From Bdellovibrio sp. ArHS (GTDB taxonomy: Bacteria > Bdellovibrionota > Bdellovibrionia > Bdellovibrionales > Bdellovibrionaceae), in contig NZ_JTEV01000003.1 of the NCBI RefSeq assembly GCF_000786105.1, positions 229,883 to 293,882 of the forward strand: 64,000 nt of DNA, written 5' to 3'. Below, piece after piece: positions 1 to 7,660 of the stretch. The position numbers and the translations under genes are program-made. Within the stretch, counting starts at the first letter, position 1, and every line of letters starts with the position of its first letter. The notes under the pieces were generated by a model. The model did not search any database. It worked only from the letters and a program-made list of their open reading frames with translations, and was not told the DNA's origin.

Positions 1-717
1 AGTTTAAGTCGTTCACATGCGAAGTTTGCTGTCAATGGCAGTGAAGTTTCAGTTATCGATCTGGGTTCCACGAACAAAACAATCGTGAACGGTCAGGTGA
101 TTCCGCCGTTGGCATCCTGCCTTCTTAAAAACAATGATCAAATTAAAACGGGCAATGTGATTTTCAAGTTCCTGGAAAAAGGAAGTATTGAAGCGATGAC
201 GAACGCGGCCATGTATGAGCGGGCTCAGAAGGATGCATTGACAGGGGCTCACTCCAAAGGCGCCTTGCTTGAAAAAGGCCCCGAAGCCATGAAGCGGTCC
301 GAAGTTTTGAATGAACCTCTCAGTCTTGTGACCTTCGATATTGATCACTTCAAGAAAATTAACGACAGTTATGGCCATCCTGGCGGCGACTATGTTCTTA
401 AAGAGCTTTGTCGGATCGTCATTACCAAGTTGATTCGTTCAAATGACTTTTTTGCACGTTATGGTGGCGAAGAGTTCGTTCTTCTTTTGTCAGGCTCTCC
501 GGCAAAAACGGCGGGGGAAGTCGGCGAGCGCATTCGTCAGACGATTGAAACGCATGAGTTCGTTTTTGAAAATAAAAAAATCCCCGTAACGATTTCCGTA
601 GGCGTGGCCACTAAACTTCCGCAAGAGACAGAGTGGACGCAAATCTACGACCGTGCGGATAAAGCCCTGTATCAGTCCAAACAGGGCGGTCGCAATAAAG
701 TGACCATTGCTCCATAG
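1..717 (+). CDS. dgcB: FHA-GGDEF diguanylate cyclase, C-terminal part (DgcB-like)
   Basis: The frame is open from base 1, so the N-terminus lies outside the window. The first about 31 visible residues are the end of an FHA phosphothreonine-binding domain (SRSHAKF, then DLGSTNKTIVNG). A GGDEF domain follows with an intact GGEEF active loop at bases 463-477 and an RSND sequence exactly five residues upstream, which fits the inhibitory I-site RxxD. The protein should therefore make cyclic di-GMP and be subject to product inhibition. The FHA-GGDEF order and the sigma factor downstream match DgcB of B. bacteriovorus, which is required for signalling during prey invasion; that identity is inferred from architecture and neighbourhood. 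A strong terminator follows immediately. Confidence 0.85.
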   Translation, partial: SLSRSHAKFAVNGSEVSVIDLGSTNKTIVNGQVIPPLASCLLKNNDQIKTGNVIFKFLEKGSIEAMTNAAMYERAQKDALTGAHSKGALLEKGPEAMKRSEVLNEPLSLVTFDIDHFKKINDSYGHPGGDYVLKELCRIVITKLIRSNDFFARYGGEEFVLLLSGSPAKTAGEVGERIRQTIETHEFVFENKKIPVTISVGVATKLPQETEWTQIYDRADKALYQSKQGGRNKVTIAP

Positions 718-728
718 GTTTCCGTGAG

Positions 729-756
729 AAAGCCTCCTTTTTGGAGGTTTTTTTTA
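729..756 (+). terminator. Rho-independent terminator after the GGDEF gene
   Basis: The arms AGCCTCC and GGAGGTT flank a short T-rich loop and are followed by a run of eight or more T. It sits 12 bases after the stop codon. Confidence 0.8.
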
Positions 757-872
757 TTTCTTAGGTCCAAAAATTGTCCGTTCTTTTGAAAGAAGCACCC
801 GCGCTTTAAAAACCCTTACTGCTATCGCCAAAGTCTGTTAGAACCGCCTCGAAACCTGGGAGGAGGACTTTC

Positions 873-1256
873 ATGAAAATTAGCGCCGCACTTATATGTT
901 TTTTTGCTGCGTTGTCGGTACAGGCCCAAACGCCGGTCACTCACGCAGTTTGCACGGGAAAGATAGACGAGACTCACGTACTCTTCGAAATTCGTGACAC
1001 CTATCTGGTAACTTTAAAACAAGGTCTTCTTACTGTAGGTGAAGACACCATCAGTCTTTACTGTTTGGACAGTCGGAAGTCGAAACTGGCAGATAAAGAG
1101 TCCCTATATTCTTGCACGGAAGCCCGCAAAGGCGACGGAAGACTTCTAATTGAGGTCGAGCGTGGCGTGACGGGACATCTGACCGCCCAGGTGCAACGAG
1201 AACAAATTTTCCCAATGCCACCGGCATCTTTGGGTTCTTTGCTTTGTCTTGAATAA
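873..1256 (+). CDS. small secreted protein of unknown function
   Basis: This encodes 127 residues. An N-terminal signal peptide is visible (charged MK, hydrophobic stretch, cleavage near VQAQ), so the protein should be exported to the periplasm. A strong Shine-Dalgarno (GGGAGGAGG) lies upstream of the ATG. The mature part has four cysteines (HAVCTGK, LYCLD, YSCTEA, LLCLE), enough for two disulfides. I do not recognise a family. It stands alone between two terminators, between the GGDEF gene and the ECF sigma unit, so no operon partner suggests its role. Confidence 0.7.
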   Translation: MKISAALICFFAALSVQAQTPVTHAVCTGKIDETHVLFEIRDTYLVTLKQGLLTVGEDTISLYCLDSRKSKLADKESLYSCTEARKGDGRLLIEVERGVTGHLTAQVQREQIFPMPPASLGSLLCLE

Positions 1257-1297
1257 CTATTTTTACTCATAATGAGTTTGGTTCCCTCTGTGTGTGA

Positions 1298-1325
1298 GGG
1301 CCTCTACAAAGAGGCCCTTTTTTAT
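1298..1325 (+). terminator. Rho-independent terminator
   Basis: Perfect 7-bp stem GGGCCTC/GAGGCCC with a TACAAA loop, followed by six T. It ends the small secreted protein gene. Confidence 0.85.
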
Positions 1326-1581
1326 TTTCTGCGCCTGGACGAACGACCAGAGCCATAAGTTTTGCTAATACATGGCATAACGGAATGCGTAATTCATAAA
1401 TTATTTCATATATTTAGAGCCATTTTGGCCTTCTTTCTTCGGCATCAACGTTGCATTAAAGAAACACTGTAGGCAGCGCGGGTTTGGGGGAGAATTTACC
1501 GCGAGCTGAGGGGGGCCAGACGGCTTCACTGGGAAAAAAATTCAGAACGTTAACCGAATTTAGACAGAAGCGAGTCAAAGT
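1326..1581. other. intergenic region upstream of the ECF sigma factor
   Basis: About 256 bases with no open frame or RNA gene that I can support. An AT-rich stretch near 1390-1420 could hold a promoter. The last 80 bases are G-rich with no obvious Shine-Dalgarno before the sigma-factor ATG. A GAAC-type ECF -35 (GAACGTT near 1547) exists, but a matching -10 at usual spacing would fall almost on the start codon, so I do not call autoregulation. Confidence 0.4.
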
Positions 1582-2202
1582 ATGGAGAGAGATCTTTTAG
1601 TATCGGATCTTGAACTGGTTGAAAAAGTAAAGTTTGGCGACAGACGTTCTTTTTCCGAACTCGTGAAACGACATCAAAGAAGTGTGCTGCGGCTGAGTTT
1701 GAGGTTTGTGAAGGACATGGACACGGCGGAGGATGTGACGCAAGAAGCGTTCATCAAAGCTTACGAGAAGTTGAACTCCTTTGAGGGCAGGGCTTCTTTT
1801 AAGAGCTGGTTGTTTCAGATTGCTGTGAATACGGCGCGAAACAAAATCCGCGAGTGGAAAAGAGAAACCGTCGATATAGATGATGTGCAGCTTGCTGTTG
1901 AGGCAGAAGCTGAAACAACTCTGGTGCACACGGCGGTGGCTGACATCCTTCAGCAAGAGGTGGAGAAGTTACCCTTCAAACAAAAAACAGCTTTGGTTCT
2001 TCGGGTTTACGAAGATCTTAGCTTTAACGAGATTGCCGATATTATGGAGTGTCCTTATGACACTGCGAAGGCGAATTACCGCCACGCTCTCCTTAAACTT
2101 CGTCAAACTTTTGAGCAAAAAGAAGAACTCAAAAATTGGACGGAAGAAGTAGGCGGTTTCTTTATGGAAGTGAATCAACGTTTTGCGGAAGCAGAAGGAT
2201 AG
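1582..2202 (+). CDS. RpoE-like ECF sigma factor
   Basis: This 206-residue group IV sigma factor should direct RNA polymerase to an extracytoplasmic-stress regulon. Region 2 is clear (DVTQEAFIKAYEKL, then FKSWLFQIAVNTARNKIR) and region 4 carries the helix-turn-helix (LPFKQKTALVLRVYEDLS, FNEIADIMECPYDTAKANY). Length and motifs are normal for the family. It heads a tight unit with a membrane protein 3 bases downstream and a Spy/CpxP-like protein after that. In B. bacteriovorus the homologous neighbour of dgcB is Bd0743, an RpoE-like factor linked to stress and groES/groEL expression; equivalence here is by position and type. Confidence 0.93.
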   Translation: MERDLLVSDLELVEKVKFGDRRSFSELVKRHQRSVLRLSLRFVKDMDTAEDVTQEAFIKAYEKLNSFEGRASFKSWLFQIAVNTARNKIREWKRETVDIDDVQLAVEAEAETTLVHTAVADILQQEVEKLPFKQKTALVLRVYEDLSFNEIADIMECPYDTAKANYRHALLKLRQTFEQKEELKNWTEEVGGFFMEVNQRFAEAEG

Positions 2203-2205
2203 TCA

Positions 2206-2676
2206 ATGGATCGCATGGATCGTTTAGATAAAGTCCGAAAGGGATTGAAAAAGGCTGATGATCTTGAACTCCCGATGAACGAAGATTTTTTCGAACGTCT
2301 GCATGACAAGATCATGGCTGAAGTCGAGGAGAAAGCCATCGCACCTGCGCCGGTGCTAATGACGCCGCGTAATCTGTTGCGTTCTCACTGGAGAGGATGG
2401 CTTTATCCGGCAGGCGGTGTAACATCCCTTTTCATTTTTGCGTCTCTCTTGCTCACTCAGGTGTCAAAAGTAAACCAATCCATGCAACGCGTGGGTCTTT
2501 TGAGCGATGGACATGAACGAATTGTGGCAGAAGCGCTGTTGTCCCCAGAGGACCTGTCCCAGACTTTAATCAGCTCTCAGAGCGAATCTGATTTTTATAT
2601 GGACGTAGCTCGCGAATCATTCGAAAATTTATCAGTATCTAAATTCAATAAAATTATGGGTGAAAGCGGACGCTAG
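2206..2676 (+). CDS. probable membrane anti-sigma factor partner
   Basis: This encodes 156 residues. The first about 65 are charged and cytoplasmic-looking (helical, with NEDFFERLHDKIM), then one membrane segment (GWLYPAGGVTSLFIFASLLL) and an extracytoplasmic tail of about 75 residues. This topology and the position 3 bases after an ECF sigma gene are typical of an anti-sigma factor that holds the sigma factor at the membrane. No HxxxCxxC zinc motif is present, so it would not be a ZAS-type protein. The ribosome-binding site (AGAAGGA) lies inside the end of the sigma gene, suggesting translational coupling. The function is inferred from context. Confidence 0.65.
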   Translation: MDRMDRLDKVRKGLKKADDLELPMNEDFFERLHDKIMAEVEEKAIAPAPVLMTPRNLLRSHWRGWLYPAGGVTSLFIFASLLLTQVSKVNQSMQRVGLLSDGHERIVAEALLSPEDLSQTLISSQSESDFYMDVARESFENLSVSKFNKIMGESGR

Positions 2677-2697
2677 TCACCCATTCGGGTGATAAGC

Positions 2698-3177
2698 GTG
2701 CGTTTGATTTTTCTTTTTGCTATTTCAGTTCTATTTGTGCATTCATTTTCTTTTGCCGTGCAGGCTGCGGAAAAACGCAATCAATTGGAAGAGCTATTGA
2801 TTTGGAAAATGAGTGACGAGTTAAAGCTGACGCCGGTTGAAGAAAAAAAATTCACGGACCTCGTGAAAGAGCTGAACAGAAAAAAATCAGATCTGAATCA
2901 TGAAATGCAGCTTTCTATCGAAAAGATGCAGAAGGCGACAACCACCAAAGTCAAAGAAGATGAACTTTCCAAGTACCGAAAGAATTTGCAAAGCTATGGT
3001 CGCATCGGTGAAGAAGAATTTGATAAATTAAAGCCGCTGCTGGGTGCAGAACGCTTAGTTCAATATCTGGTCATTAAGCTGGATTTAACCAACCGGATTA
3101 AATCCATGCTGACCAATCCTGAGGCGGGCAAGGGGGGAAAGCCTTTGCCATCGCCGAAACTCATCGAAGAAAAATAA
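2698..3177 (+). CDS. Spy/CpxP-like periplasmic stress protein
   Basis: A signal peptide (LIFLFAISVLFVHSFSFA, cleavage near VQAA) is followed by a highly charged all-helical mature domain with LTPVEEKKF, a variant of the LTxxQ motif of the Spy/CpxP/ZraP family. Such proteins act as periplasmic chaperones or metal-stress sensors. I chose GTG at 2698 because GGGTGAT ends four bases upstream; an in-frame GTG at 2689 is possible. As third gene of the sigma/anti-sigma unit, it is a likely effector or co-sensor of the envelope-stress response. Confidence 0.72.
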   Translation: MRLIFLFAISVLFVHSFSFAVQAAEKRNQLEELLIWKMSDELKLTPVEEKKFTDLVKELNRKKSDLNHEMQLSIEKMQKATTTKVKEDELSKYRKNLQSYGRIGEEEFDKLKPLLGAERLVQYLVIKLDLTNRIKSMLTNPEAGKGGKPLPSPKLIEEK

Positions 3178-3196
3178 CGAGATTCTTTTATCTAGG

Positions 3197-3243
3197 CTTG
3201 GGAAATGTCTCGTCTTGACGGCGAAACATTTCCCAAGATTTTT
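3197..3243. terminator. long perfect hairpin terminator between convergent genes
   Basis: The arms CTTGGGAAATGT and ACATTTCCCAAG pair perfectly over 12 bp around a 17-base loop and are followed by ATTTTTA on the plus strand. It lies between the Spy-like gene and the convergent Gln-rich gene and could serve both. Confidence 0.75.
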
Positions 3244-3274
3244 ATCCTAGAAAACCAAGTGACAAGGTTTGTAG

Positions 3275-3460
3275 TTAAGGAGCTTGCTCTTCAGAGTCGT
3301 CCTCGACACTTCCTTGGGAAGTACGTTGGAATTGTTCGTCTTGCTTGCTACCAGGTTGCTGTTGTTGCTGATTGCGTGACTCTTTTTCCAAGTTTTGTTC
3401 TTTAGAAGGGATTTTTGAGGACTGCTGCTGGTTTTGTTGGTTCATGTTTTGATTAGCCAT
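3275..3460 (-). CDS. small Gln-rich hydrophilic protein, unknown function
   Basis: This encodes 61 residues, 17 of them glutamine, with many Asn, Ser and Lys and an acidic C-terminus. There is no signal peptide or membrane segment; it is probably disordered and cytoplasmic. The reason to trust it is the ribosome-binding site: AGGAGGTGATAT directly before the ATG (minus strand, about 3461-3472) is a near-complete complement to the 16S anti-SD, which suggests high expression. No family recognised. Confidence 0.68.
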   Translation of the reverse strand: MANQNMNQQNQQQSSKIPSKEQNLEKESRNQQQQQPGSKQDEQFQRTSQGSVEDDSEEQAP

Positions 3461-3539
3461 ATATCACCTCCTACGGTTGATGTGTCTTTATTGTACCCAA
3501 TACAGATACGAGGAGGTGACAGTCTGTGAATAAGCACTA

Positions 3540-4262
3540 TTAATTCTGCAATCCTGTGCGAATTAAAACTAGATCGGCCGACTTTTTAGCCAGTTCCATC
3601 ATTTGTTCCTTGTATAAGGTCGCGACCTTGTCTGGACTTAATTTCAGGGCCTCGGCACAAGTCTTACCCGTTTTAAATGTTAGATCCTCGGGAGTAATGT
3701 TCACAGTGGCTTCCATCTCTTTGGTCGTCACATTCCACAGCTGAGCCCGTAAAAGCGTGTAGCCTTGCAAGTCTCCGGAATTGGTGGCGTTGGTTTGGCA
3801 ATAGAAGCCAAAGCCGGCGCGATAGTCGGCGAAACCTTCATGGGTGGTTGGGTGCAGGACAAACAAATACTTGGCATTCTGTCGTACGGCTTCTTTACCC
3901 AGATAGTCTTGTAAAAGCTGGTAGCGGTTGCCCAGATAGATATCTTTAAGTTGTGCACCAGTTTGTTTGCCGACTTTGATAACTTCCGGATCGACGTTCA
4001 GCAGGAAAACATTTTTATTTTTACTTTTTAGATTGTTTTGAATCTCTGCAGAGACGCTCTGATTTAAAGACCAACCGGTGATGTTAGCAGACACTTCCCG
4101 GCTGCCTTTTTTTCCGGTGCCGACATATTTCACGGGTAGAGTGTCGTCGAAAAGAGCCACGACCCCGACATCGTTCAACTTTTGCAGTCGCGTTTCCGTG
4201 GGGGACTTGGTGGCGCAGGCGCCAAGAATGAGCACTAAAGAAAAAGCGGCAATCAACTTCAT
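3540..4262 (-). CDS. lipoprotein of unknown function
   Basis: The protein has 240 residues with a clear lipoprotein signal (MKLIAAFSLVLILGAC, lipobox LGAC, lipidated Cys16). The mature part looks like a soluble alpha/beta domain with a Trp/Tyr-rich centre. I do not recognise a family. It stands alone on the minus strand, about 80 bases from the next gene upstream. The AT-rich bases upstream of the ATG contain a plausible AGGATTCAAT ribosome-binding region. Confidence 0.75.
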   Translation of the reverse strand: MKLIAAFSLVLILGACATKSPTETRLQKLNDVGVVALFDDTLPVKYVGTGKKGSREVSANITGWSLNQSVSAEIQNNLKSKNKNVFLLNVDPEVIKVGKQTGAQLKDIYLGNRYQLLQDYLGKEAVRQNAKYLFVLHPTTHEGFADYRAGFGFYCQTNATNSGDLQGYTLLRAQLWNVTTKEMEATVNITPEDLTFKTGKTCAEALKLSPDKVATLYKEQMMELAKKSADLVLIRTGLQN

Positions 4263-4341
4263 TATTGAATCCTCCGAAAACTATGAAAGAGGATACGAAG
4301 TTTTTCGAAAGAAGTCATCGCCGTGATTTACACAACTGGGC

Positions 4342-5403
4342 CTAGGGGTGTTTACTCAAAGAGCCAATCAGGTCTTTCAATCCTTGGTTGGGATCCTTTG
4401 ATTTTTCCAGGGATTTGCAGGTTTCGATGAAACGCGCGTAATTCGAGTCGAGAAGCTCGTATAATGTTTCAAAGTCACTGAGATCCTGCATATAGGTTTT
4501 ATAAACTAGCAGGCGAGCATTGTTTAACTTCAGTTCCGGAAACTTGGCATAATGATCAGTCAATAACTGTGGCTGAATATTTTTAGCAAACTTGTCCTGG
4601 ATTTCGTGAATGCGTTTTTGGCGTCGCGCCTCGTCTCTTTGCGATGCCGGAAGATTTTTATACCAGAGTTCAAGCTCTTTCAGCTCTGCAGTGATGAATT
4701 TTGAGAAGGTTTTGCTGTCGGCATTTTCCTTTTGAATCTCTTTTAAAGTCGGAGATTCGGGACCCTCACGCTTAAGATAAAACTGCTCCGCACCTTTGTT
4801 TCCTAAAAAAGTGGCAAGACGCTCATTGAAGTCTGCCGAGTTTTTAATATACAAAGTGGCATGAACCGTTTCATGAATAATCGTATTCACTAGGGTGTAG
4901 TCGTCATAACGAAGCATTGAGCTTAAAATGGGATCGTTGAACCACCCCAAAGTGCTGTAGGCTGAAACACCGCGAAGGTAGGTGTCTAGGTCCTCTTCCT
5001 GAAGCTCAGATTCAAGTTCTTGCGCATCACTTTCGTTGAAAAATCCTTTGTACGGCATTTTTCCCATAAAAGGGTAAGACCACTGATAGTGTTTAAGTTC
5101 CCAGCGTGGCGCTGCGCTGACGACATACGTGACATAGGGGCGGCCCAGCTCCACATAGGATGTATAGTTTTTTGTCGCGGTCAGATGCAAACTTTGCTCG
5201 GCAAATAAACGGGCTTCCTGTGCTAGACGCAGCTTATTCTTTTTAAGCTCATCCAACTGCGGGTCTTTCAGCGCTTCGTCCAAGGGGACGCGACTGCCAA
5301 GAAGCTTCATCTGTCCCACTCCGGACTTCATAAGATAACCCATTTGGCATCCACAAAGACCCAGCACGAAGAACGACACCGTTAGAAATTTTAAAGCACC
5401 CAA
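4342..5403 (-). CDS. aminopeptidase-like zinc metalloprotease lipoprotein
   Basis: The sequence contains HETVH (HExxH) in TIIHETVHATLY, followed by a downstream ERLATFLG helix that supplies the usual Glu, the pattern of the putative aminopeptidase family PF10023. The open frame extends to 5466, but the first stretch overlaps the barrel gene out of frame and is not signal-like. TTG at 5403 gives MGALKFLTVSFFVLGLCGC, a lipoprotein signal with lipobox LCGC, so I use that start. The barrel gene upstream ends inside this start, suggesting coupling. Substrate unknown; the site is probably envelope-anchored. Confidence 0.72.
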   Translation of the reverse strand: MGALKFLTVSFFVLGLCGCQMGYLMKSGVGQMKLLGSRVPLDEALKDPQLDELKKNKLRLAQEARLFAEQSLHLTATKNYTSYVELGRPYVTYVVSAAPRWELKHYQWSYPFMGKMPYKGFFNESDAQELESELQEEDLDTYLRGVSAYSTLGWFNDPILSSMLRYDDYTLVNTIIHETVHATLYIKNSADFNERLATFLGNKGAEQFYLKREGPESPTLKEIQKENADSKTFSKFITAELKELELWYKNLPASQRDEARRQKRIHEIQDKFAKNIQPQLLTDHYAKFPELKLNNARLLVYKTYMQDLSDFETLYELLDSNYARFIETCKSLEKSKDPNQGLKDLIGSLSKHP

Positions 5404-5969
5404 GTGACGCCTGCACGAACAGAAGAGTCGTCGGTTTGGAGACCCCCACCTATCGGTGTTTTCCACACGTCATAGCTAAGCTTGATGCCGAAGGTTTCAG
5501 TCATTTGGATTTTTAAACCTGCGCCATAGCTGGGCACCGTCGCTTTTTCCGGCTCGATAGTGTAAGAATCTTGGCCTTCAATTTTGACTTCCTGATAGCG
5601 GCTGATTTGGGCGCCGCCGCCTTTGATATAAGGCTGGAACAAAGATTTTTTATCTGCAAAAACCAGAATCAGATCGGCACCCATAATTTGCGATTTCTGG
5701 GTGGTGGTTCTTTGGGGATCTGCCGAGTTGGCCTTTTCTTCGCGCAGGCCTCGGGCATCGGTATAGCTCAACTCCAACGCCAGTCTTTCCAGAAAATAAA
5801 TGGAAACAGAGCCGGTGATGGATTCCGAATCGAAAGAATTGTTTTCATCAAATGTGGTGGTTTTTCTGCCATAAGAAAGGCCCAATTCCGTGTAAAGAGC
5901 GTGAGCGGGAACGGACGATAAAAAAACGGCCAAAGCGAAAACTGAAAATATTTTTTTCATGTCTTTCAT
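5391..5969 (-). CDS. small outer-membrane beta-barrel protein
   Basis: This encodes 192 residues with a signal peptide (KIFSVFALAVFLSSVPAHA) and alternating hydrophobic/polar strands (YTELGLSYGRKTT, SITGSVSIYFLERLALELSYT, IKLSYDVW, VRAGVTWVL), ending in a hydrophobic strand. This matches an 8-stranded OmpW/OmpX/Opa-type barrel. Methionines at 5969 and 5960 are both possible starts. Its stop overlaps the start of the aminopeptidase-like lipoprotein by 13 bases, so the two are probably co-translated. Confidence 0.72.
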   Translation of the reverse strand: MKDMKKIFSVFALAVFLSSVPAHALYTELGLSYGRKTTTFDENNSFDSESITGSVSIYFLERLALELSYTDARGLREEKANSADPQRTTTQKSQIMGADLILVFADKKSLFQPYIKGGGAQISRYQEVKIEGQDSYTIEPEKATVPSYGAGLKIQMTETFGIKLSYDVWKTPIGGGLQTDDSSVRAGVTWVL

Positions 5970-6051
5970 TCTAGCAAGGACTGTGGCGAGTGACAGGGTT
6001 TTAAGAGATAAGCTGGACCAAAGATGCCTAGACCAGACGCTAAAAAAGGTC

Positions 6052-6936
6052 TTAATTTCGATTTACTAAAACTGGTGGTGCATAGTTCACCGTGAAGGAA
6101 AATTTGACGTGAATAAAGCCATCTTCTTGCACCATCTCGGGCGGTGGATTGGGGAAGACCTTAGCGTCACGAAAGGCATTGACGGCCGCCGCATCAAAAG
6201 CAGGAATTCCCGAACTTTTCATGATCAAGGACTGACGCAGAAAACCGTTTTTATCCAGAATGAATTCAATATGAGTCACCCAATTACGATTGCCGGCGTT
6301 GACCAGCGTTAAGCGGTCAAAACGATCGATCGCCTGCTGCACGCGACTTTCCCAGCGATAGCGAATCAACTCCTCCATGCGCGCATAAAAGGTATAGAAA
6401 AGATAGCGATCAGTATTCAGGGCAGTGAAGGACCCCACTTTTACATCATTCGGCATGGATTCACCGATGGTCGACATGCCTTCGTTGAAGCGATTCATCT
6501 CTTGCAGATCTTTGCTGATGTCGACTTCTTTAAAGCCCTCTTTATCCATACTCGGGCGGGCCGGTGAAGAATGGTTGGGGGTCGATGCCGACGAAGTCGT
6601 TTTTTTCGGTTCAGGCACTGTGGTTTGATTGCTGCGATTGGCAGTCATACCTGATTGCGCCGCGCGAGTTTGTTCGCGAACACGTTGTTTTTGTTCCGAC
6701 AGGAATTTCGCCAAGGTGTCGTCGTCAGGAACTTTCATTTTTTCGGGGACCAGGGCCTGGCGAACGATCTGTTGTTCCTTCGGCTTTAAAGCCTGAAAAA
6801 TCTGAGCCTCGGGGGTTAGCTCCACTTCAATGGTTTGCGGTTCAGGGGTCTGAAAGTGGGGAGCAATCCACATCACCGTCCCCATCAAGAGGCAGTGAAC
6901 TAAGATACTGATAAAGACAGCGCGGATCACAGGCAT
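6052..6936 (-). CDS. TonB-family protein (energy transducer-like)
   Basis: The protein has 294 residues. An N-terminal membrane anchor (AVFISILVHCLLMGTVMWI) with the TonB-like histidine in the helix is followed by a charged linker of about 170 residues and a C-terminal TonB domain (WVTHIEFILDKNGFLRQSLIMKSSG, then AFDAAAVNAFRDAKVFPNPP). TonB proteins carry proton-motive energy from ExbB/ExbD to outer-membrane receptors. No exbB, exbD or receptor gene is nearby, so it may serve a remote complex. It is divergent from the PilZ gene. Confidence 0.8.
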   Translation of the reverse strand: MPVIRAVFISILVHCLLMGTVMWIAPHFQTPEPQTIEVELTPEAQIFQALKPKEQQIVRQALVPEKMKVPDDDTLAKFLSEQKQRVREQTRAAQSGMTANRSNQTTVPEPKKTTSSASTPNHSSPARPSMDKEGFKEVDISKDLQEMNRFNEGMSTIGESMPNDVKVGSFTALNTDRYLFYTFYARMEELIRYRWESRVQQAIDRFDRLTLVNAGNRNWVTHIEFILDKNGFLRQSLIMKSSGIPAFDAAAVNAFRDAKVFPNPPPEMVQEDGFIHVKFSFTVNYAPPVLVNRN

Positions 6937-7027
6937 GTCTCAATATAAGACGAAACTGGACCTTGGTGCAAGACGGCTAAAGTTGAAACATATTTTGCCG
7001 ATAAGAAATGAGTCACAGGGGGAAATA

Positions 7028-7537
7028 ATGGGTAAGGTTCTCGATATTACGCCGCGCCTAAGAGTTCAAAATTCTTTAGAAAATACAAAATTAGAAGCGC
7101 GCGCGGAGGTCCTTGATATTACTGAGGCTCGTCAAGAAATTTTGAGCCGTGATCGTCGTGATGTGAAGCGTACGATTCTGACTGAGTTCGTGGGGGCTTT
7201 TGTTGTCCTTCCTGAAAAAGGTCTTTTAAAAGCAGCTTTGTACGATATCTCTGAAAACGGGATGGCGTTTGATTTGGAACTGACCGAGGGCGGCTTCTCT
7301 CAAGGTGAGGAAGTGGCTATGCGTGTGTACTTGAATCATTCGACATATTTCCCATTCACGATTCGTGTAACAAACAGTCGCGCCATCGAAGATGAAGGTG
7401 TGGTTCGTCACGGTGCTAACTTTGTGAAGGGCACAATGAATGATGTCGCACTTCATCATTTTGTGAAGTTCATCGAAAACGTCAGTGCCAGTCTGAAAAC
7501 TGACTCCGGGGATGTTCTCGTTTCCCACATTTCTTAA
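7028..7537 (+). CDS. PilZ-domain protein, predicted c-di-GMP binder
   Basis: This encodes 169 residues. The frame is open from 6935, but ATG at 7028 is preceded by AGGGGGAAA and avoids overlap with the divergent TonB gene. After about 40 residues of leader, a PilZ domain follows with RRDVKR (arginine motif) and DISENG (the [D/N]xSxxG motif), the two elements that bind cyclic di-GMP. It is probably a cytoplasmic receptor; the target process cannot be read from its neighbours. Confidence 0.8.
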   Translation: MGKVLDITPRLRVQNSLENTKLEARAEVLDITEARQEILSRDRRDVKRTILTEFVGAFVVLPEKGLLKAALYDISENGMAFDLELTEGGFSQGEEVAMRVYLNHSTYFPFTIRVTNSRAIEDEGVVRHGANFVKGTMNDVALHHFVKFIENVSASLKTDSGDVLVSHIS

Positions 7538-7584
7538 TTTTATCTCGCGGCCCTTTTCCGTAGACTTTAGTCCTGCAATTTGTT

Positions 7585-7621
7585 GCAATTTAGACAGTAG
7601 AAGTTCTGCTGTCTGAATTGC
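7585..7621 (+). promoter_or_regulatory. long hairpin in the phoH leader
   Basis: The arms GCAATTTAGACAGTAG and CTGCTGTCTGAATTGC pair over 16 bp with two G-U wobbles and a 5-base loop. No T-run follows, so it is not a typical terminator. It ends 25 bases before the phoH ribosome-binding site and could be an mRNA control or stability element. Confidence 0.5.
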
Positions 7622-7645
7622 AGAATTTCTCAGGACTATAACTAC

Positions 7646-7660
7646 GGAGGGATGTCCTTG
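7646..7660 (+). promoter_or_regulatory. ribosome-binding site fixing a TTG start for phoH
   Basis: GGAGG at 7646-7650 is one base from the ATG at 7652, too close, and seven bases from an in-frame TTG at 7658, which is ideal. The TTG is therefore the likelier start. Confidence 0.6.

Noticed and set aside
1547..1581. ECF-type autoregulatory promoter before the sigma factor
   Set aside because: The GAAC motif has no -10 at usual spacing; the nearest candidate falls on the start codon.
5404..5466. extended N-terminus of the aminopeptidase-like protein
   Set aside because: It lies inside the barrel gene and is Arg/Cys-rich without signal character; the TTG at 5403 gives a proper lipoprotein signal.
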